Positions 51,757 to 60,643 are shown, counted from the first letter of the stretch. The stretch is DNA of 64,000 nucleotides from Streptomyces maremycinicus (GCF_001184025.1 NZ_BBYG01000016.1:372001-436000), one strand, 5' to 3'. Numbers and translations are program-made. Notes: generated by a model from the letters alone, not told the origin.

Positions 51757-52067
51757 GGAACCTCCCTTAGCAGGATCTCTGCCACAACGTTCGTAGCAAC
51801 TACGCGTGTTGACGGGAAGTGTCCATGCCAAGACTTTCTGGTTCCTGACGGGATCTTCCACCCCCCTTTGTGGGGCTGATGTTGCGTGGTCATGTCAAGG
51901 TTGTTGACAACCCCACAACTCCCTTGTTCCACCCCCGTGGACGGCCGAGGCTTTACCTCGGCCGCGAACGGAACGCGACGTTCGAGGCCGTGTGCGCAAC
52001 CGCGCGCACTCCCCCACAGCCGCGCGCCGACCCGGGCGCGGGCTGCCCAGAGGAGGACTCCCTCGTC
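51757..52067. promoter_or_regulatory. Divergent promoter region with palindrome
   Basis: These 311 bases separate the SGNH lipase and subtilase genes. GGTTGTTGACAACC at 51899-51912 has perfect 6-base arms and may be an operator. TTGTTGAC resembles a -35 box. No ORF here has a ribosome site. Locally the DNA is AT-richer than its surroundings. Confidence 0.5.
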
Positions 52068-53276
52068 ATGGCACAACTGCGTAGCAACAAGGCCCGTCTG
52101 ACCGCCGCCGTCACCGTGGCCGCCGCCGCCCTCGTCGGCGGGTTCACCGCGCTCCCCGCCCAGGCGGCACCGGCCGAGGGCACGGTCCTCGCGGCCGACT
52201 CCCCCACAGCCGTCCAGGACAGCTACATCGTGACCCTGAAGTCGCAGGCCGGCTTCAAGGCGTCCTCGGCCACCGGCAAGAACCTCGTCAAGGGGTACGG
52301 CGGCACCGTCGAGAAGACGTTCGGCTCCGCGCTGAACGGCTACACCGCCCACCTCTCCGCCGCCGAGGCGCGGAGACTGGCCGCGGACCCGGCGGTGGCC
52401 GCTGTCGAGCAGAACCAGACCGTCCGGGTGACCGACACGACACAGTCGAGCGCCCCCTGGGGCCTGGACCGCATCGACCAGACCTCGCTCCCGCTGTCCG
52501 GCACGTACACCTACCCGGACAGCGCGGGCAGCGGCGTCACCGCCTACGTCATCGACACCGGCGTGCGGATCACCCACTCCCAGATCAGCGGCCGGGCCTC
52601 CTACGGCTACGACGCCGTCGACGGCGACACCACCGCCTCCGACGGCAACGGTCACGGCACCCACGTGGCCACGACGATCGCGGGCTCGACCTACGGCGTC
52701 GCCAAGAAGGCGAAGATCGTGGCGGTGCGGGTGCTCGACAACGCCGGATCCGGCACCACCGCGGGGGTCATCGCGGGCATCGACTGGGTCACGAACAACC
52801 ACTCGGGCCCCTCGGTCGCCAACCTCTCGCTCGGCGGCGGCGCGTCCAGCACACTGGACACGGCGGTGCGCAACTCGATAGCCAGCGGTGTCACCTACGC
52901 CGTGGCGGCGGGCAACAGCAGCGCCAACGCCTCCTCCTACTCCCCGGCCCGTGTCACCCAGGCCATCACCGTCGGCGCCACCACCAGCACCGACGCCAGG
53001 GCCAGCTACTCCAACTACGGCTCGGTGCTGGACATCTTCGCCCCCGGCTCCTCCATCACCGCGGGCTGGTACACCAGCGACACCGCCACCAACACGATCT
53101 CCGGCACGTCGATGGCGACCCCGCACGTCGCGGGCGCGGCCGCGGTCTACCTGGCGGGCCACACCTCGGCCACCCCGGCCCAGGTGGCCACGGCCCTGGT
53201 GAACGGCGCGACCTCGAACGCGGTCACCGGCCCGGGCACCGGCTCACCGAACAAGCTCCTCAAGATCGCCCCGTGA
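52068..53276 (+). CDS. Secreted subtilisin-like serine protease (S8)
   Basis: The product is 402 residues. A signal peptide (about 1-34), an inhibitor I9 propeptide (about 48-121, YIVTLKSQAGFKASS) and the subtilase domain follow in order. Asp163 (VIDTGV), His196 (GNGHGTHVA), Asn283 and Ser348 (GTSMATPH) form the active site. It most resembles proteinase K-type enzymes of actinomycetes. It has its own promoter and is followed by two strong hairpins. Confidence 0.95.
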   Translation: MAQLRSNKARLTAAVTVAAAALVGGFTALPAQAAPAEGTVLAADSPTAVQDSYIVTLKSQAGFKASSATGKNLVKGYGGTVEKTFGSALNGYTAHLSAAEARRLAADPAVAAVEQNQTVRVTDTTQSSAPWGLDRIDQTSLPLSGTYTYPDSAGSGVTAYVIDTGVRITHSQISGRASYGYDAVDGDTTASDGNGHGTHVATTIAGSTYGVAKKAKIVAVRVLDNAGSGTTAGVIAGIDWVTNNHSGPSVANLSLGGGASSTLDTAVRNSIASGVTYAVAAGNSSANASSYSPARVTQAITVGATTSTDARASYSNYGSVLDIFAPGSSITAGWYTSDTATNTISGTSMATPHVAGAAAVYLAGHTSATPAQVATALVNGATSNAVTGPGTGSPNKLLKIAP

Positions 53277-53283
53277 CGCGAGC

Positions 53284-53364
53284 GGTGCCGCCCCGGGCGG
53301 CACCGGCCCCTGCGGCGCTGATCTGAACCACCGTTCCCCGGAGGCCTCCCGGCCTCCGGGGAAC
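53284..53364 (+). terminator. Two hairpin terminators after the protease gene
   Basis: A 9-base perfect stem (GGTGCCGCC at 53284-53292 with 53296-53304) is followed by a 14-base perfect stem (53333-53346 with 53351-53364) with a TCCC loop. They stop transcription before the glycosyltransferase gene. Confidence 0.88.
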
Positions 53365-53795
53365 ACTTCTGTCCATTTCCGTGACTATTTCCGCATCAAA
53401 TGCTTTCGACGTGACGCAATACTCTGTAACGGTCAAAAGAACAAAAAGGTAAGCAGGCCATCAAGGGCTTGCCATCCGGGCGTAATTGTCAATACCGTCA
53501 TACATCTCACTCGCATCGGACCGTCGGCAACGGCTCCAGGGGAGGGCTCAGGGACCGCGGCGGTATCGGGGCGGGAGCGCGGTAGGGGGGTGCCGAGCTC
53601 GGTGACCGCACTGGTGACCGGGCCGTGCCGCGCGGTCGGCTGCCGTCCTTCGACGGTGGCCGGTCAGTTCTGCCAGCTCACCCGTGTCTGCGCGGAGATC
53701 ACTCCGCCATGGGTGAGAAACCCCCCTTTCGAACCGGACGTGGATTCCGGGCCGCCCAGGGGCGGGCGGCCCACCGGACGAGAGGGACCAGAGTC
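53365..53795. promoter_or_regulatory. Gene-free leader with AT-rich block before the glycosyltransferase operon
   Basis: From about 53370 to 53520 the DNA is distinctly AT-rich, with purine runs such as GGTCAAAAGAACAAAAAGG. The remainder (53520-53795) is GC-rich. A 69-codon open frame at 53590 has no ribosome site. The block probably holds the promoter of the three-gene operon and a long 5' leader. No known riboswitch was recognised. Confidence 0.5.
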
Positions 53796-54626
53796 ATGAG
53801 TTCCGTTCTTCAACCGGCAGCTTCGGGCCAGGATCTCGAAAGCCCGTCGACCGTCGGCACCTACCGGCCCATCTCCTCCCATCTGGCCATCACGCCACCG
53901 GTGAGCGTGGTCATCCCCGCGATGAACGAGGCCGAGAACCTCCCGTACGTCTTCCGGACCCTGCCGGACTGGATCCACGAGGTGGTCCTGGTCGACGGCA
54001 ACTCCACCGACGACACCGTGCGGGTCGCGCGCGAACTGTGGCCCGGGGTCAAGGTCGTCGGACAGCGGGGCCGGGGCAAGGGCGACGCCCTGATCACCGG
54101 CTTCGAGGCGTGCAGCGGCGACATCATCGTGATGGTCGACGCGGACGGCTCGGCCGACGGCAACGAGATCGTGTCGTACGTCTCCGCCCTCGTCTCCGGC
54201 GCGGACTTCGCCAAGGGCTCCCGCTTCGCCAACGGCGGCGGCACCGACGACATGACCTTCGTCCGCAAGCTCGGCAACCGGGTCCTGTGCGCCCTCGTCA
54301 ACGGCAAGTTCGGCGCCCGCTACACCGACCTGTGCTACGGCTACAACGCGTTCTGGCGGCACTGCCTGGACAAGATCGAACTGGACTGCACCGGCTTCGA
54401 GGTGGAGACCCTGATGAACATCCGGGTCGTCAAGGCGGGCCTGAGGGTGCAGGAGATCCCCAGCCACGAGTACCTGCGCATCCACGGCGTCAGCAATCTG
54501 CGCGCCGTCCGCGACGGGCTGCGCGTGCTGCGGGTGATCCTCCGGGAGCGGTCCGACCGGCGTGCCCGGCACCGGGCGGAGCGCCGCTCGCCGATGCTCG
54601 ACTCGGTCCGGGGAGAGGCGTCTTGA
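53796..54626 (+). CDS. Family 2 glycosyltransferase (dolichol-phosphate-mannose synthase-like)
   Basis: The product is 276 residues from ATG 53796. The GT-A fold opens with SVVIPAMNEAENLPYVF, and the metal-binding motif is MVDADGS. DLCYGYNAFWRHCLDKI and FEVETLMNIRVVKAGLRVQEIPSHE are typical of polyprenyl-phosphate or glycan GT2 enzymes. There is no membrane domain. The second GT2 gene overlaps by TTGA. With a polysaccharide deacetylase third in the operon, the set probably builds or decorates a cell-surface glycan. Confidence 0.9.
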   Translation: MSSVLQPAASGQDLESPSTVGTYRPISSHLAITPPVSVVIPAMNEAENLPYVFRTLPDWIHEVVLVDGNSTDDTVRVARELWPGVKVVGQRGRGKGDALITGFEACSGDIIVMVDADGSADGNEIVSYVSALVSGADFAKGSRFANGGGTDDMTFVRKLGNRVLCALVNGKFGARYTDLCYGYNAFWRHCLDKIELDCTGFEVETLMNIRVVKAGLRVQEIPSHEYLRIHGVSNLRAVRDGLRVLRVILRERSDRRARHRAERRSPMLDSVRGEAS

Positions 54627-55621
54627 GCACGATCGACGTCTCGGTCGTCATCTGCGCGTACACCGAGGACCGCTGGGCGGACATCCTCGCGGCGGTCGCC
54701 TCGGTGCGGGCGCAGACCCACCCGGCCCTGGAGACCCTGCTCGTCGTCGACCACCACCCGACGCTCCTGGAGCGGCTGAGGAGCGAGTACAAGGAGACCG
54801 ACGGGGTGCGGGTGCTGCCCAACGCGGGGCCGCGCGGGCTGTCGGCCGGCCGCAACACCGGCATCGCCGCCTCCCGGGGCGAGGTCGTCGCCTTCCTCGA
54901 CGACGACGCCGTGGCCGAACGGGACTGGCTGCGCCGGTTCGCCGACCCGTACTCCGACCCCCGGGTCCTGGCCGTGGGCGGCCGGGCGGTGCCCGTCTGG
55001 TCCTCCGGGCGGCGACCCGACTGGTTCCCCGAGGAGTTCGACTGGGTGGTGGGCTGCTCCTACCGGGGCCTGCCGCCCGGCCGGGTCCGGGTGCGCAACA
55101 TCCTCGGCGGGAACGCCTCCTTCCGGCGTACCGCGTTCGACTTCGTGGGCGGCTTCGCCACCGGCATCGGACGCGACGGCGGCGAACGCCCGATGGGCGG
55201 CGAGGAGACGGATCTGTGCATCCGGCTCAGCCGCGCGAGACCCGACGCGATCCTGCTGATGGACGACCGCGCGGTGATCCACCACAAGGTGCCCGAGGCG
55301 CGCGAGCACTTCGGGTACTTCCGCACGCGCACCTACGCCGAGGGCCTGTCCAAGGCGCTCGTCGCACGCAGCGTCGGGGCCGGCAAGGGGCTGGAGTCCG
55401 AACGCCGGTACGCCACCCGGGTGTTGCCCGCCGGCGTGGTCCGCGGCCTGCGCGACCAGCTGCTGGCCCGGCGCGGCGGGGCCCGGCGGGCGGCCGCGAT
55501 CGTCGCCGGGGTGCTCGCCGCGGCCGGCGGGTACGTGGTGGGCAGCGCGCGGGCACGCCGGGCGGGGACGACGTTCGCGGTGGTGCCGATCCCGGTGGAC
55601 CGGGTGGAGCGGGCCGCGTGA
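54623..55621 (+). CDS. Family 2 glycosyltransferase, second of the operon
   Basis: The product is 332 residues from a TTG start that overlaps the previous stop and has GGAGAGG upstream. DVSVVICAYTEDRW opens the fold, FLDDDAVAERDWL carries the DxD motif, and RNILGGNASFRRTAFDFVGGF then GGEETDLCIRLSR give the acceptor side. A small hydrophobic C-terminal segment (AAAIVAGVLAAAGGYVVG) may touch the membrane. Its stop overlaps the deacetylase gene start. Confidence 0.9.
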   Translation: MSTIDVSVVICAYTEDRWADILAAVASVRAQTHPALETLLVVDHHPTLLERLRSEYKETDGVRVLPNAGPRGLSAGRNTGIAASRGEVVAFLDDDAVAERDWLRRFADPYSDPRVLAVGGRAVPVWSSGRRPDWFPEEFDWVVGCSYRGLPPGRVRVRNILGGNASFRRTAFDFVGGFATGIGRDGGERPMGGEETDLCIRLSRARPDAILLMDDRAVIHHKVPEAREHFGYFRTRTYAEGLSKALVARSVGAGKGLESERRYATRVLPAGVVRGLRDQLLARRGGARRAAAIVAGVLAAAGGYVVGSARARRAGTTFAVVPIPVDRVERAA

Positions 55622-56403
55622 CGGGGGCGCGCGTGCCGATCCTCATGTACCACGCCGTGGCCGCCGACCCCAACGACACCACCCGCGCCCTCTCGGTGAC
55701 GCCCGCGGCGTTCGCCGAGCAGATGGCGGTGCTCGCGGACCGGGGCCGCACCCCGCTCACCACCGCCGATCTGGCGGCCCGTTGGCGGTCCGGCCGACCG
55801 CTGCCGGCCCGACCGGTCCTGATCACCTTCGACGACGGCTACGAGGGCGTGCACCGGCACGCCCTCCCGGCGCTGGCCCGGCACGGCTTCCCGGCCACGC
55901 TCTTCGTCACCACCGGCTGGATCCGGGGCGCGCACGACACCGGAGGCGGCCTCGACACCATGCTGGACTGGCGGCAGGTGCGCGGACTGGCGGACCACGG
56001 CGTGGAGATCGGCGGCCACAGCCACAGCCATCCGCAGCTCGACCAGCTCGACGACGCCCGGCTGCGCGCCGAGCTGACCCGTTGCCGTGACATCGTCGCC
56101 GCCGAACTGGGCTCCCCGCCCGGGTCGTTCGCCTATCCATACGGCTACTCCAGCCGCCGGGTGCGCACGGCGGTCCGCGGACACGGGTTCGCCCAGGCGC
56201 TCGCCGTGGGCAACGGCCTCGCCCGCCGCGACCAGGGACCGTACGCCCTGCGGCGGGTGACGGTGCGGCGGACCACCGGCACCGAGGAGTTCGAACGGCT
56301 CGTCGACGGCCGGGCCATCGGCCGGACGTTCGCGAGGGACCGGGCGCTCACCCGGGGGTACGCGCTGGTCCGGCGGACCCGCGGGCTGTGGCGGATCGTC
56401 TGA
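55618..56403 (+). CDS. Polysaccharide deacetylase (NodB/CE4)
   Basis: The product is 261 residues from GTG 55618. The CE4 motifs are clear: TFDDGY with Asp72 and Asp73 (catalytic base and metal ligand), and HSHSHP with His134 and His138 (metal ligands). A FAYPYGYSS motif 3 follows. There is no signal peptide, so it should act inside the cell or on a membrane-bound intermediate. It removes N-acetyl groups from a glycan, probably the product of the two upstream transferases. A 12-base-stem hairpin ends the operon. Confidence 0.92.
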   Translation: MTGARVPILMYHAVAADPNDTTRALSVTPAAFAEQMAVLADRGRTPLTTADLAARWRSGRPLPARPVLITFDDGYEGVHRHALPALARHGFPATLFVTTGWIRGAHDTGGGLDTMLDWRQVRGLADHGVEIGGHSHSHPQLDQLDDARLRAELTRCRDIVAAELGSPPGSFAYPYGYSSRRVRTAVRGHGFAQALAVGNGLARRDQGPYALRRVTVRRTTGTEEFERLVDGRAIGRTFARDRALTRGYALVRRTRGLWRIV

Positions 56404-56438
56404 GGGGTGGCCCCGGCCGGGCCGGTCGGGGCCACCCC
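56404..56438 (+). terminator. Operon terminator
   Basis: GGGGTGGCCCCG (56404-56415) pairs perfectly with 56427-56438 across an 11-base loop. It begins directly after the deacetylase stop. Confidence 0.82.
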
Positions 56439-56546
56439 CGCACGGCGGGACCGGTGCCGGCGACCGGCCCGGCCGACACACCGGGCGCACCTCGGGCCCT
56501 GCGGAAACCGGGTGCGGGCGACGCTCTTGTGCCGGATCATGGCGGC

Positions 56547-57641
56547 ATGTCCGTACCCCCGCACGACGCACTGCCGATCCGGCTCAACGTCGACGACTCC
56601 GACTCCCCCGCCGATGTCGTCGACGCGCTGTTCCTCGGCCGCTTCGCGACGGGCGAGCAGCCGTACTCGCACGCGGTGAACATCGACCGCGTGCGCTCCG
56701 GCGCGACCCTTCTTCCGCCGCACGCCCGCGTGCTGCGCGTCGCCCGCGACGAGGACCGCAGCGCCACCCTGGCCGAGGGTGACGGCTGGACGCTGCTGGC
56801 CTCCCGCTGGAACCGCGGGGCCGACGTCACGGTCACCGCGACCACCGCCGAACTCGCCGCGCAGGTGCTCGACCAGGCCACCGACGGGGCGGCGGACGAG
56901 CCCGAGCCGCAGCCGGAGAACGTGACCATGGGTTTCTGGTACGTCTCCCCGCGGCGCGGCCCGCACCGCACCACCCGGCAGATCTCCGCGGGCACCTGGG
57001 ACGAGGTGCGCCCCAACTACACGACCCCCGTCGCCGAGGCGATGGACCAGCTGATGGGGACGACCCCGCAGGACATCGCCGGCCGGCTGCTCCTGCTGCA
57101 CGGTCCGCCCGGCACCGGCAAGACCTCGGCGCTGCGCACCCTGGCCCGCTCCTGGCGGGAGTGGTGCCAGGTGGACTGCGTCCTGGACCCCGAGCGGCTC
57201 TTCTCCGACGTCGGCTATCTGATGGACATCGCCATAGGCGAGGAGGACGGCACCGGCAAGGGCCGCTGGCGGCTGCTGCTCCTGGAGGACTGCGACGAAC
57301 TGATCCGCGGCGAGGCCAAGCACACGGCCGGCCAGGCTTTGTCCCGGCTGCTGAACCTCACCGACGGCCTCCTCGGCCAGGGCCGCAACGTCCTGGTCGG
57401 GGTCACCACCAACGAGGACCTGGAGCGTCTGCACCCCGCCGTCGTCCGCCCCGGCCGCTGTCTGGCCCGTATCGAGGTCGGCCCGCTGACCCGCCGGGAG
57501 GCCGTGGACTGGCTCGGTACGGAGGAGGGCGTCGGCCGCGAGGGCTCGACGCTGGCGGAGCTGTACGCACTGCGCCGGGGCACCTCGCCGACCTCGCTGC
57601 CGGAACCGCGGGGGCGATCGGACGCGGGACTGTACCTCTAG
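56547..57641 (+). CDS. AAA-family ATPase (DUF5925-type)
   Basis: The product is 364 residues from ATG 56547. An N-terminal domain of about 155 residues (RLNVDDSDSPADVVDALFLGRFATG) precedes the AAA module. Walker A GPPGTGKT is at 186-193, Walker B RLLLLEDCDE near 242-251, then VGVTTNEDLERLHPAVVRPGR as sensor 1 and arginine finger. The family's substrate is unknown. Such AAA proteins remodel proteins or nucleoproteins. A DUF72 gene follows 16 bases later. Confidence 0.86.
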   Translation: MSVPPHDALPIRLNVDDSDSPADVVDALFLGRFATGEQPYSHAVNIDRVRSGATLLPPHARVLRVARDEDRSATLAEGDGWTLLASRWNRGADVTVTATTAELAAQVLDQATDGAADEPEPQPENVTMGFWYVSPRRGPHRTTRQISAGTWDEVRPNYTTPVAEAMDQLMGTTPQDIAGRLLLLHGPPGTGKTSALRTLARSWREWCQVDCVLDPERLFSDVGYLMDIAIGEEDGTGKGRWRLLLLEDCDELIRGEAKHTAGQALSRLLNLTDGLLGQGRNVLVGVTTNEDLERLHPAVVRPGRCLARIEVGPLTRREAVDWLGTEEGVGREGSTLAELYALRRGTSPTSLPEPRGRSDAGLYL

Positions 57642-57657
57642 GTGTTCTGATGGAGGT

Positions 57658-58437
57658 ATGACGCTGTACGTCGGCACGTCCGGCTGGCAGTACCGGGACT
57701 GGAAGGGCCTGCTGTACCCGGCCGACGTCCCCGTGCGGCGGTGGCTGGAGGAGTACGCCGGGCAATTCGCCACCGTCGAGGTCAACAACGCCTTCTACCG
57801 GCTTCCGTCGCGGGAGACCTTCGCGTCCTGGGCCGAGCGGGTCCCGCCGGACTTCGTGGTCGCGGTGAAGGCGAGCCGCTATCTGACCCACGTCAAGCGG
57901 CTGAAGGAGCCCGAGGAGCCGGTCCGCCGCCTGATGACCCACGCGGCCGGCCTCGGCGACCGCCTCGGCCCGGTGCTGCTCCAGCTGCCTCCGACCCTGC
58001 GGGCCGACGCCGGGCTCCTGGACGCCTGTCTGTCCTGCTTCCCGCCGGGCACGCGCGTCGCGGTCGAGCCACGGCACGAGTCGTGGTGGACGCCCGACGT
58101 GCGGGACGTCCTGCGGGCCCGGGGCGCTGCCCTGTGCTGGGCGGACGTCCACGCGCGGCCGGTCACCCCGCTGTGGCGCACGGCGGACTGGGGGTACGTC
58201 CGCTTCCACGAGGGCCGTGCCCGTCCCTGGCCGCACTACGGCCGCCGCGCCCTGGAGACCTGGCTGGACCGCATCGCGACGACCTGGGCGGCCGAGGACG
58301 GCGACGACGTCTACGCCTACTTCAACAACGATCCCGGCGGCGCGGCGGTGGAGAACGCGGCGCTGTTCGGGCGGACGGCGCGGCGGGCGGGGCTGAGCGT
58401 GACCCGCACACCGGGGGCCCTCACCACACACCGCTGA
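57658..58437 (+). CDS. DUF72 (YecE-like) protein
   Basis: The product is 259 residues. LYVGTSGWQYRDWKGLLYPAD and a FYRLPSRETFASWAERVPPDFVVAVK segment are hallmarks of the TIM-barrel DUF72 family, and VYAYFNNDPGGAAVENA near the end closes the barrel. The function is unknown. The GGAGG site lies only one base before the ATG, which is tight. The last codons and stop are within a tandem repeat that continues downstream. Confidence 0.88.
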   Translation: MTLYVGTSGWQYRDWKGLLYPADVPVRRWLEEYAGQFATVEVNNAFYRLPSRETFASWAERVPPDFVVAVKASRYLTHVKRLKEPEEPVRRLMTHAAGLGDRLGPVLLQLPPTLRADAGLLDACLSCFPPGTRVAVEPRHESWWTPDVRDVLRARGAALCWADVHARPVTPLWRTADWGYVRFHEGRARPWPHYGRRALETWLDRIATTWAAEDGDDVYAYFNNDPGGAAVENAALFGRTARRAGLSVTRTPGALTTHR

Positions 58438-58546
58438 CCCCCACCGGCAGGACACGCAGCACACCGCTGACCCCCACCGGGGGCCCTCACCGCACCCCAC
58501 CGACTCCCACCGGCGCGCCTCGCCGCACACCGGTGACCTCCACGGA
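58427..58546. repeat. 33-base tandem repeat across the DUF72 stop codon
   Basis: CACACCGCTGACCCCCACCGG occurs at 58427-58447 and again exactly at 58460-58480. Two diverged copies continue to about 58545, just before the GntR stop. The first copy encodes the DUF72 C-terminus and its TGA. It is a gene-end tandem duplication like those at 19.5 and 24.5 kb. Confidence 0.92.
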
Positions 58547-58915
58547 TCACCGCTCGTACGCCGCCCGCAGGGCATCCCGTACGGCGGCGGCCGCCTGTTC
58601 CTCGCTGAGTCCCAGGCGCAGCACCCGCTCGGCGTAGGCCTGCGCGGCACCCGCCGCCTCCCGCTCCGCCGCCGGTCCGGCCGCCGCGACGAACGTGCCG
58701 TTGCGCCCCCGGGTCTCGATCACCCCGTCCCCCTCCAGCGCCCGGTACGCCTTGGCGACGGTGTTCGCGGCGAGGCCGAGCGACTCGGCGAGCCCCCGCA
58801 CCGTCGGCAACCGGTACCCGACCGGCAGCGCTCCCGACCGCGCCTGCTCGGCGATCTGCGCCCGCACCTGCTCGTAGGGCGCGGCACTCTCATCGATGTG
58901 GATCTTCAAGGTCAC
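58547..58915 (-). CDS. Short GntR-family regulator (YtrA subfamily)
   Basis: The product is 122 residues from GTG 58915. The winged helix is LPTVRGLAESLGLAANTVAKAYRALEGDGVI, followed by a short C-terminal helix pair (AAGAAQAYAERVLRLGLSEEQAAAAVRDAL) that fits YtrA-type GntR proteins rather than large ligand domains. Such regulators usually control ABC export genes, but none adjoin. It is divergent from the GNAT gene 95 bases away. Confidence 0.85.
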   Translation of the reverse strand: MTLKIHIDESAAPYEQVRAQIAEQARSGALPVGYRLPTVRGLAESLGLAANTVAKAYRALEGDGVIETRGRNGTFVAAAGPAAEREAAGAAQAYAERVLRLGLSEEQAAAAVRDALRAAYER

Positions 58916-59010
58916 GGGCCGATTGTCCCGCACCCGGCGGGGAACGGGAGGGCGGGCCGAGCCGAAAATGGGAGGCAGCACGGCGCGGCCCGGCCGTAGC
59001 GTGCGCTCAC

Positions 59011-59937
59011 ATGACCGTCATCGTGCGCGACCTGCGTCCCGGGACTCCCGCCGACATCGAGGGCTTCATCCGGGTCCGGCACCGCGCCCTGCCCTATGTG
59101 CTGTTCAGCCCGGCCTCCGTGCTGCACGGCCTGTCGCTGTCGCGGCCCGACGTCCACGCCCGCAAGCTGGTGGCCGTGGCGGACGGCGAGATCATCGGCA
59201 CGGCCCAGGTGGGCCTCGTCCAGGACAGTCCGGAGCCCGGCCAGGGGTCCCTCAACGTGTACGTGGACCCGGCGCACGCCGGGCGCGGCGCGGGCACCCT
59301 GCTGGTCCGCACCGCCGAGGAGCATCTGGCCGTCCACGGGGCGGTGAAGCTGTTCGCCTGGGTCCTGGACGAGCCGGCCCACCGCGCCTTCGCCGAACGG
59401 CACGGCTACCGGCCGAGCCGCTCCGCGCACTTCCTCCGCCTGGACCTGGGCGGCGCCTCGCTGCCACCGCTCCAGGACCCTCCGCCCGGCGTCGAGCTGC
59501 GCACCGCCGCCGACTTCGCCGACGACCCGCGCCCGCTGTTCGCCCTGGACGCGGAGGCGGGCTCGGACGAACCCGGCGACATCGCCGTCGCGCTGACGGA
59601 CTACGCGGCCTGGGTCGCGGAGTACTGGGAGCATCCGCATCTGGACCGCGAGCTGACCTCGGTCGCCGTGGCCGACGGCCGTCCCGTCGCCTTCAGCGTG
59701 GCGCACACCCACGACGGCCTGTACACCACGGGCATGACCGGCACCGCCCGCGCCCACCGCGGCCGGGGCCTGGCCAAGCTCGTCAAGAACGACTCGCTGC
59801 ACCGGGCCCGCGCCGCGGGGTACGCGCAGGCCTGGACGGGCAACGACGCGGACAACGGGCCGATGCTCACGATCAACAAGTGGTTCGGATACGAGATCTG
59901 CGCGACGGAGGTGCGGCATGTCCGTGAACTGGGCTGA
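59011..59937 (+). CDS. Double-domain GNAT acetyltransferase
   Basis: The product is 308 residues with two GNAT repeats. The first has YVDPAHAGRGAGTLLVRTAEEHL (acetyl-CoA loop RGxG) and GYRPSRSAHFLRLDLG. The second has TGTARAHRGRGLAKLVKNDSL and NKWFGYEICATE. Tandem GNAT proteins of this kind resemble mycothiol synthase and other Streptomyces acetyltransferases. The acceptor is unknown. It overlaps the DUF402 gene by 20 bases. Confidence 0.9.
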   Translation: MTVIVRDLRPGTPADIEGFIRVRHRALPYVLFSPASVLHGLSLSRPDVHARKLVAVADGEIIGTAQVGLVQDSPEPGQGSLNVYVDPAHAGRGAGTLLVRTAEEHLAVHGAVKLFAWVLDEPAHRAFAERHGYRPSRSAHFLRLDLGGASLPPLQDPPPGVELRTAADFADDPRPLFALDAEAGSDEPGDIAVALTDYAAWVAEYWEHPHLDRELTSVAVADGRPVAFSVAHTHDGLYTTGMTGTARAHRGRGLAKLVKNDSLHRARAAGYAQAWTGNDADNGPMLTINKWFGYEICATEVRHVRELG

Positions 59938-60421
59938 GCCGACGGGTTCGGTGGAGGTCGTCCTCGTCAAGGGCGGCCGGACGAAGATCCGTTACGCGGC
60001 CGGGCTGTTGTCCGACGACGGCACCCGGATCGCCGTGCGCGCCCCCTGGGCGGGTGACGCCGTACGCGACTTCGGCTTCGTCCGCTTCGAGGCGGGTGAC
60101 GTCTTCACCGAGTACTACTGGCGGGACCGCTGGTACGCGGTGAAGGAGGTCCGCGACGCGACGGGCGCCCTGAAGGGCTGGTACTGCGACATCACCCGCC
60201 CGGCCACGCTGTCCGGCGGTGAACTGGTCGTCGAGGACCTCGACCTGGATTTGTGGCGCTCCGCCGACGGCACGGACGTACGGCGACTGGACGAGGACGA
60301 GTTCGAGGAGAGCGGGCTCGCGGAGCGGGACCCGGCGGCCGCGGCCGCCGCGGTGTCCGCCCTCGACGCACTGGAGGCGCTGGCCGGCGTCGAGGGCGGC
60401 CTGGAGTCGCTGCTGGAGTGA
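59918..60421 (+). CDS. DUF402 protein
   Basis: The product is 167 residues. RFEAGDVFTEYYWRDRWYAVKEVRDATGALKGWYCDI is the DUF402 core (FomD/RNase-like barrel). The C-terminus is very acidic and ends in an Ala-rich helix. Some members are cyclic nucleotide or phosphonate hydrolases, but the role here is unknown. It is co-translated with the GNAT. Its last third is overlapped by a convergent open frame. Confidence 0.85.
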   Translation: MSVNWAEPTGSVEVVLVKGGRTKIRYAAGLLSDDGTRIAVRAPWAGDAVRDFGFVRFEAGDVFTEYYWRDRWYAVKEVRDATGALKGWYCDITRPATLSGGELVVEDLDLDLWRSADGTDVRRLDEDEFEESGLAERDPAAAAAAVSALDALEALAGVEGGLESLLE

Positions 60422-60623
60422 GCGGCCACCCGGTCAGCGGGACCCACAGGGCGGTGAGCCGGTCCGCCGGCATGAAGCGCCGCTCGCCCACCGGTGCCGC
60501 CGCGTCACCGAGGAGGAACACCGCGCCACGCCCGGCGGGCTCGGCGCGGGCCAGCTCGACCATGACCGGGGGCAGCTCTACCCCGTCACCTGGAGCAGTC
60601 GGTTCGTCACTCTTTTTCCGCAT
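60192..60623 (-). CDS. Possible gene convergent with and overlapping DUF402
   Basis: From ATG 60623 an open frame reads MRKKSDEPTAPGDGVELPPV, then VMVELARAEPAGRGAVF, LLGDAAAPVGERR, and FMPADRLTALWVPLTGW. Its codons have strong G/C third bases over the 200 bases outside DUF402, so coding is credible there. No stop occurs until 60192, which makes a 230-base overlap with DUF402 and an Arg/Pro-rich tail. Either the true gene is this long overlap, or the original stop was lost and the tail is an extension. No family was recognised. Confidence 0.4.
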   Translation of the reverse strand: MRKKSDEPTAPGDGVELPPVMVELARAEPAGRGAVFLLGDAAAPVGERRFMPADRLTALWVPLTGWPLTPAATPGRPRRRPAPPVRRGRTPRRPRPPGPAPRARSPRTRPRPVAVRPCRRRSATNPGRGPRRPVHRRTAWPGG

Positions 60624-60643
60624 GTGCCCAAGAGTGACACCCA

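Noticed and set aside
53365..53795. Riboswitch in the long leader of the glycosyltransferase operon
   Set aside because: No known riboswitch core was recognised; only an AT-rich promoter-like block can be supported.
53590..53799. 69-codon open frame before the glycosyltransferase gene
   Set aside because: It overlaps the true start, lacks a ribosome site and reads as Pro/Gly-rich leader sequence.
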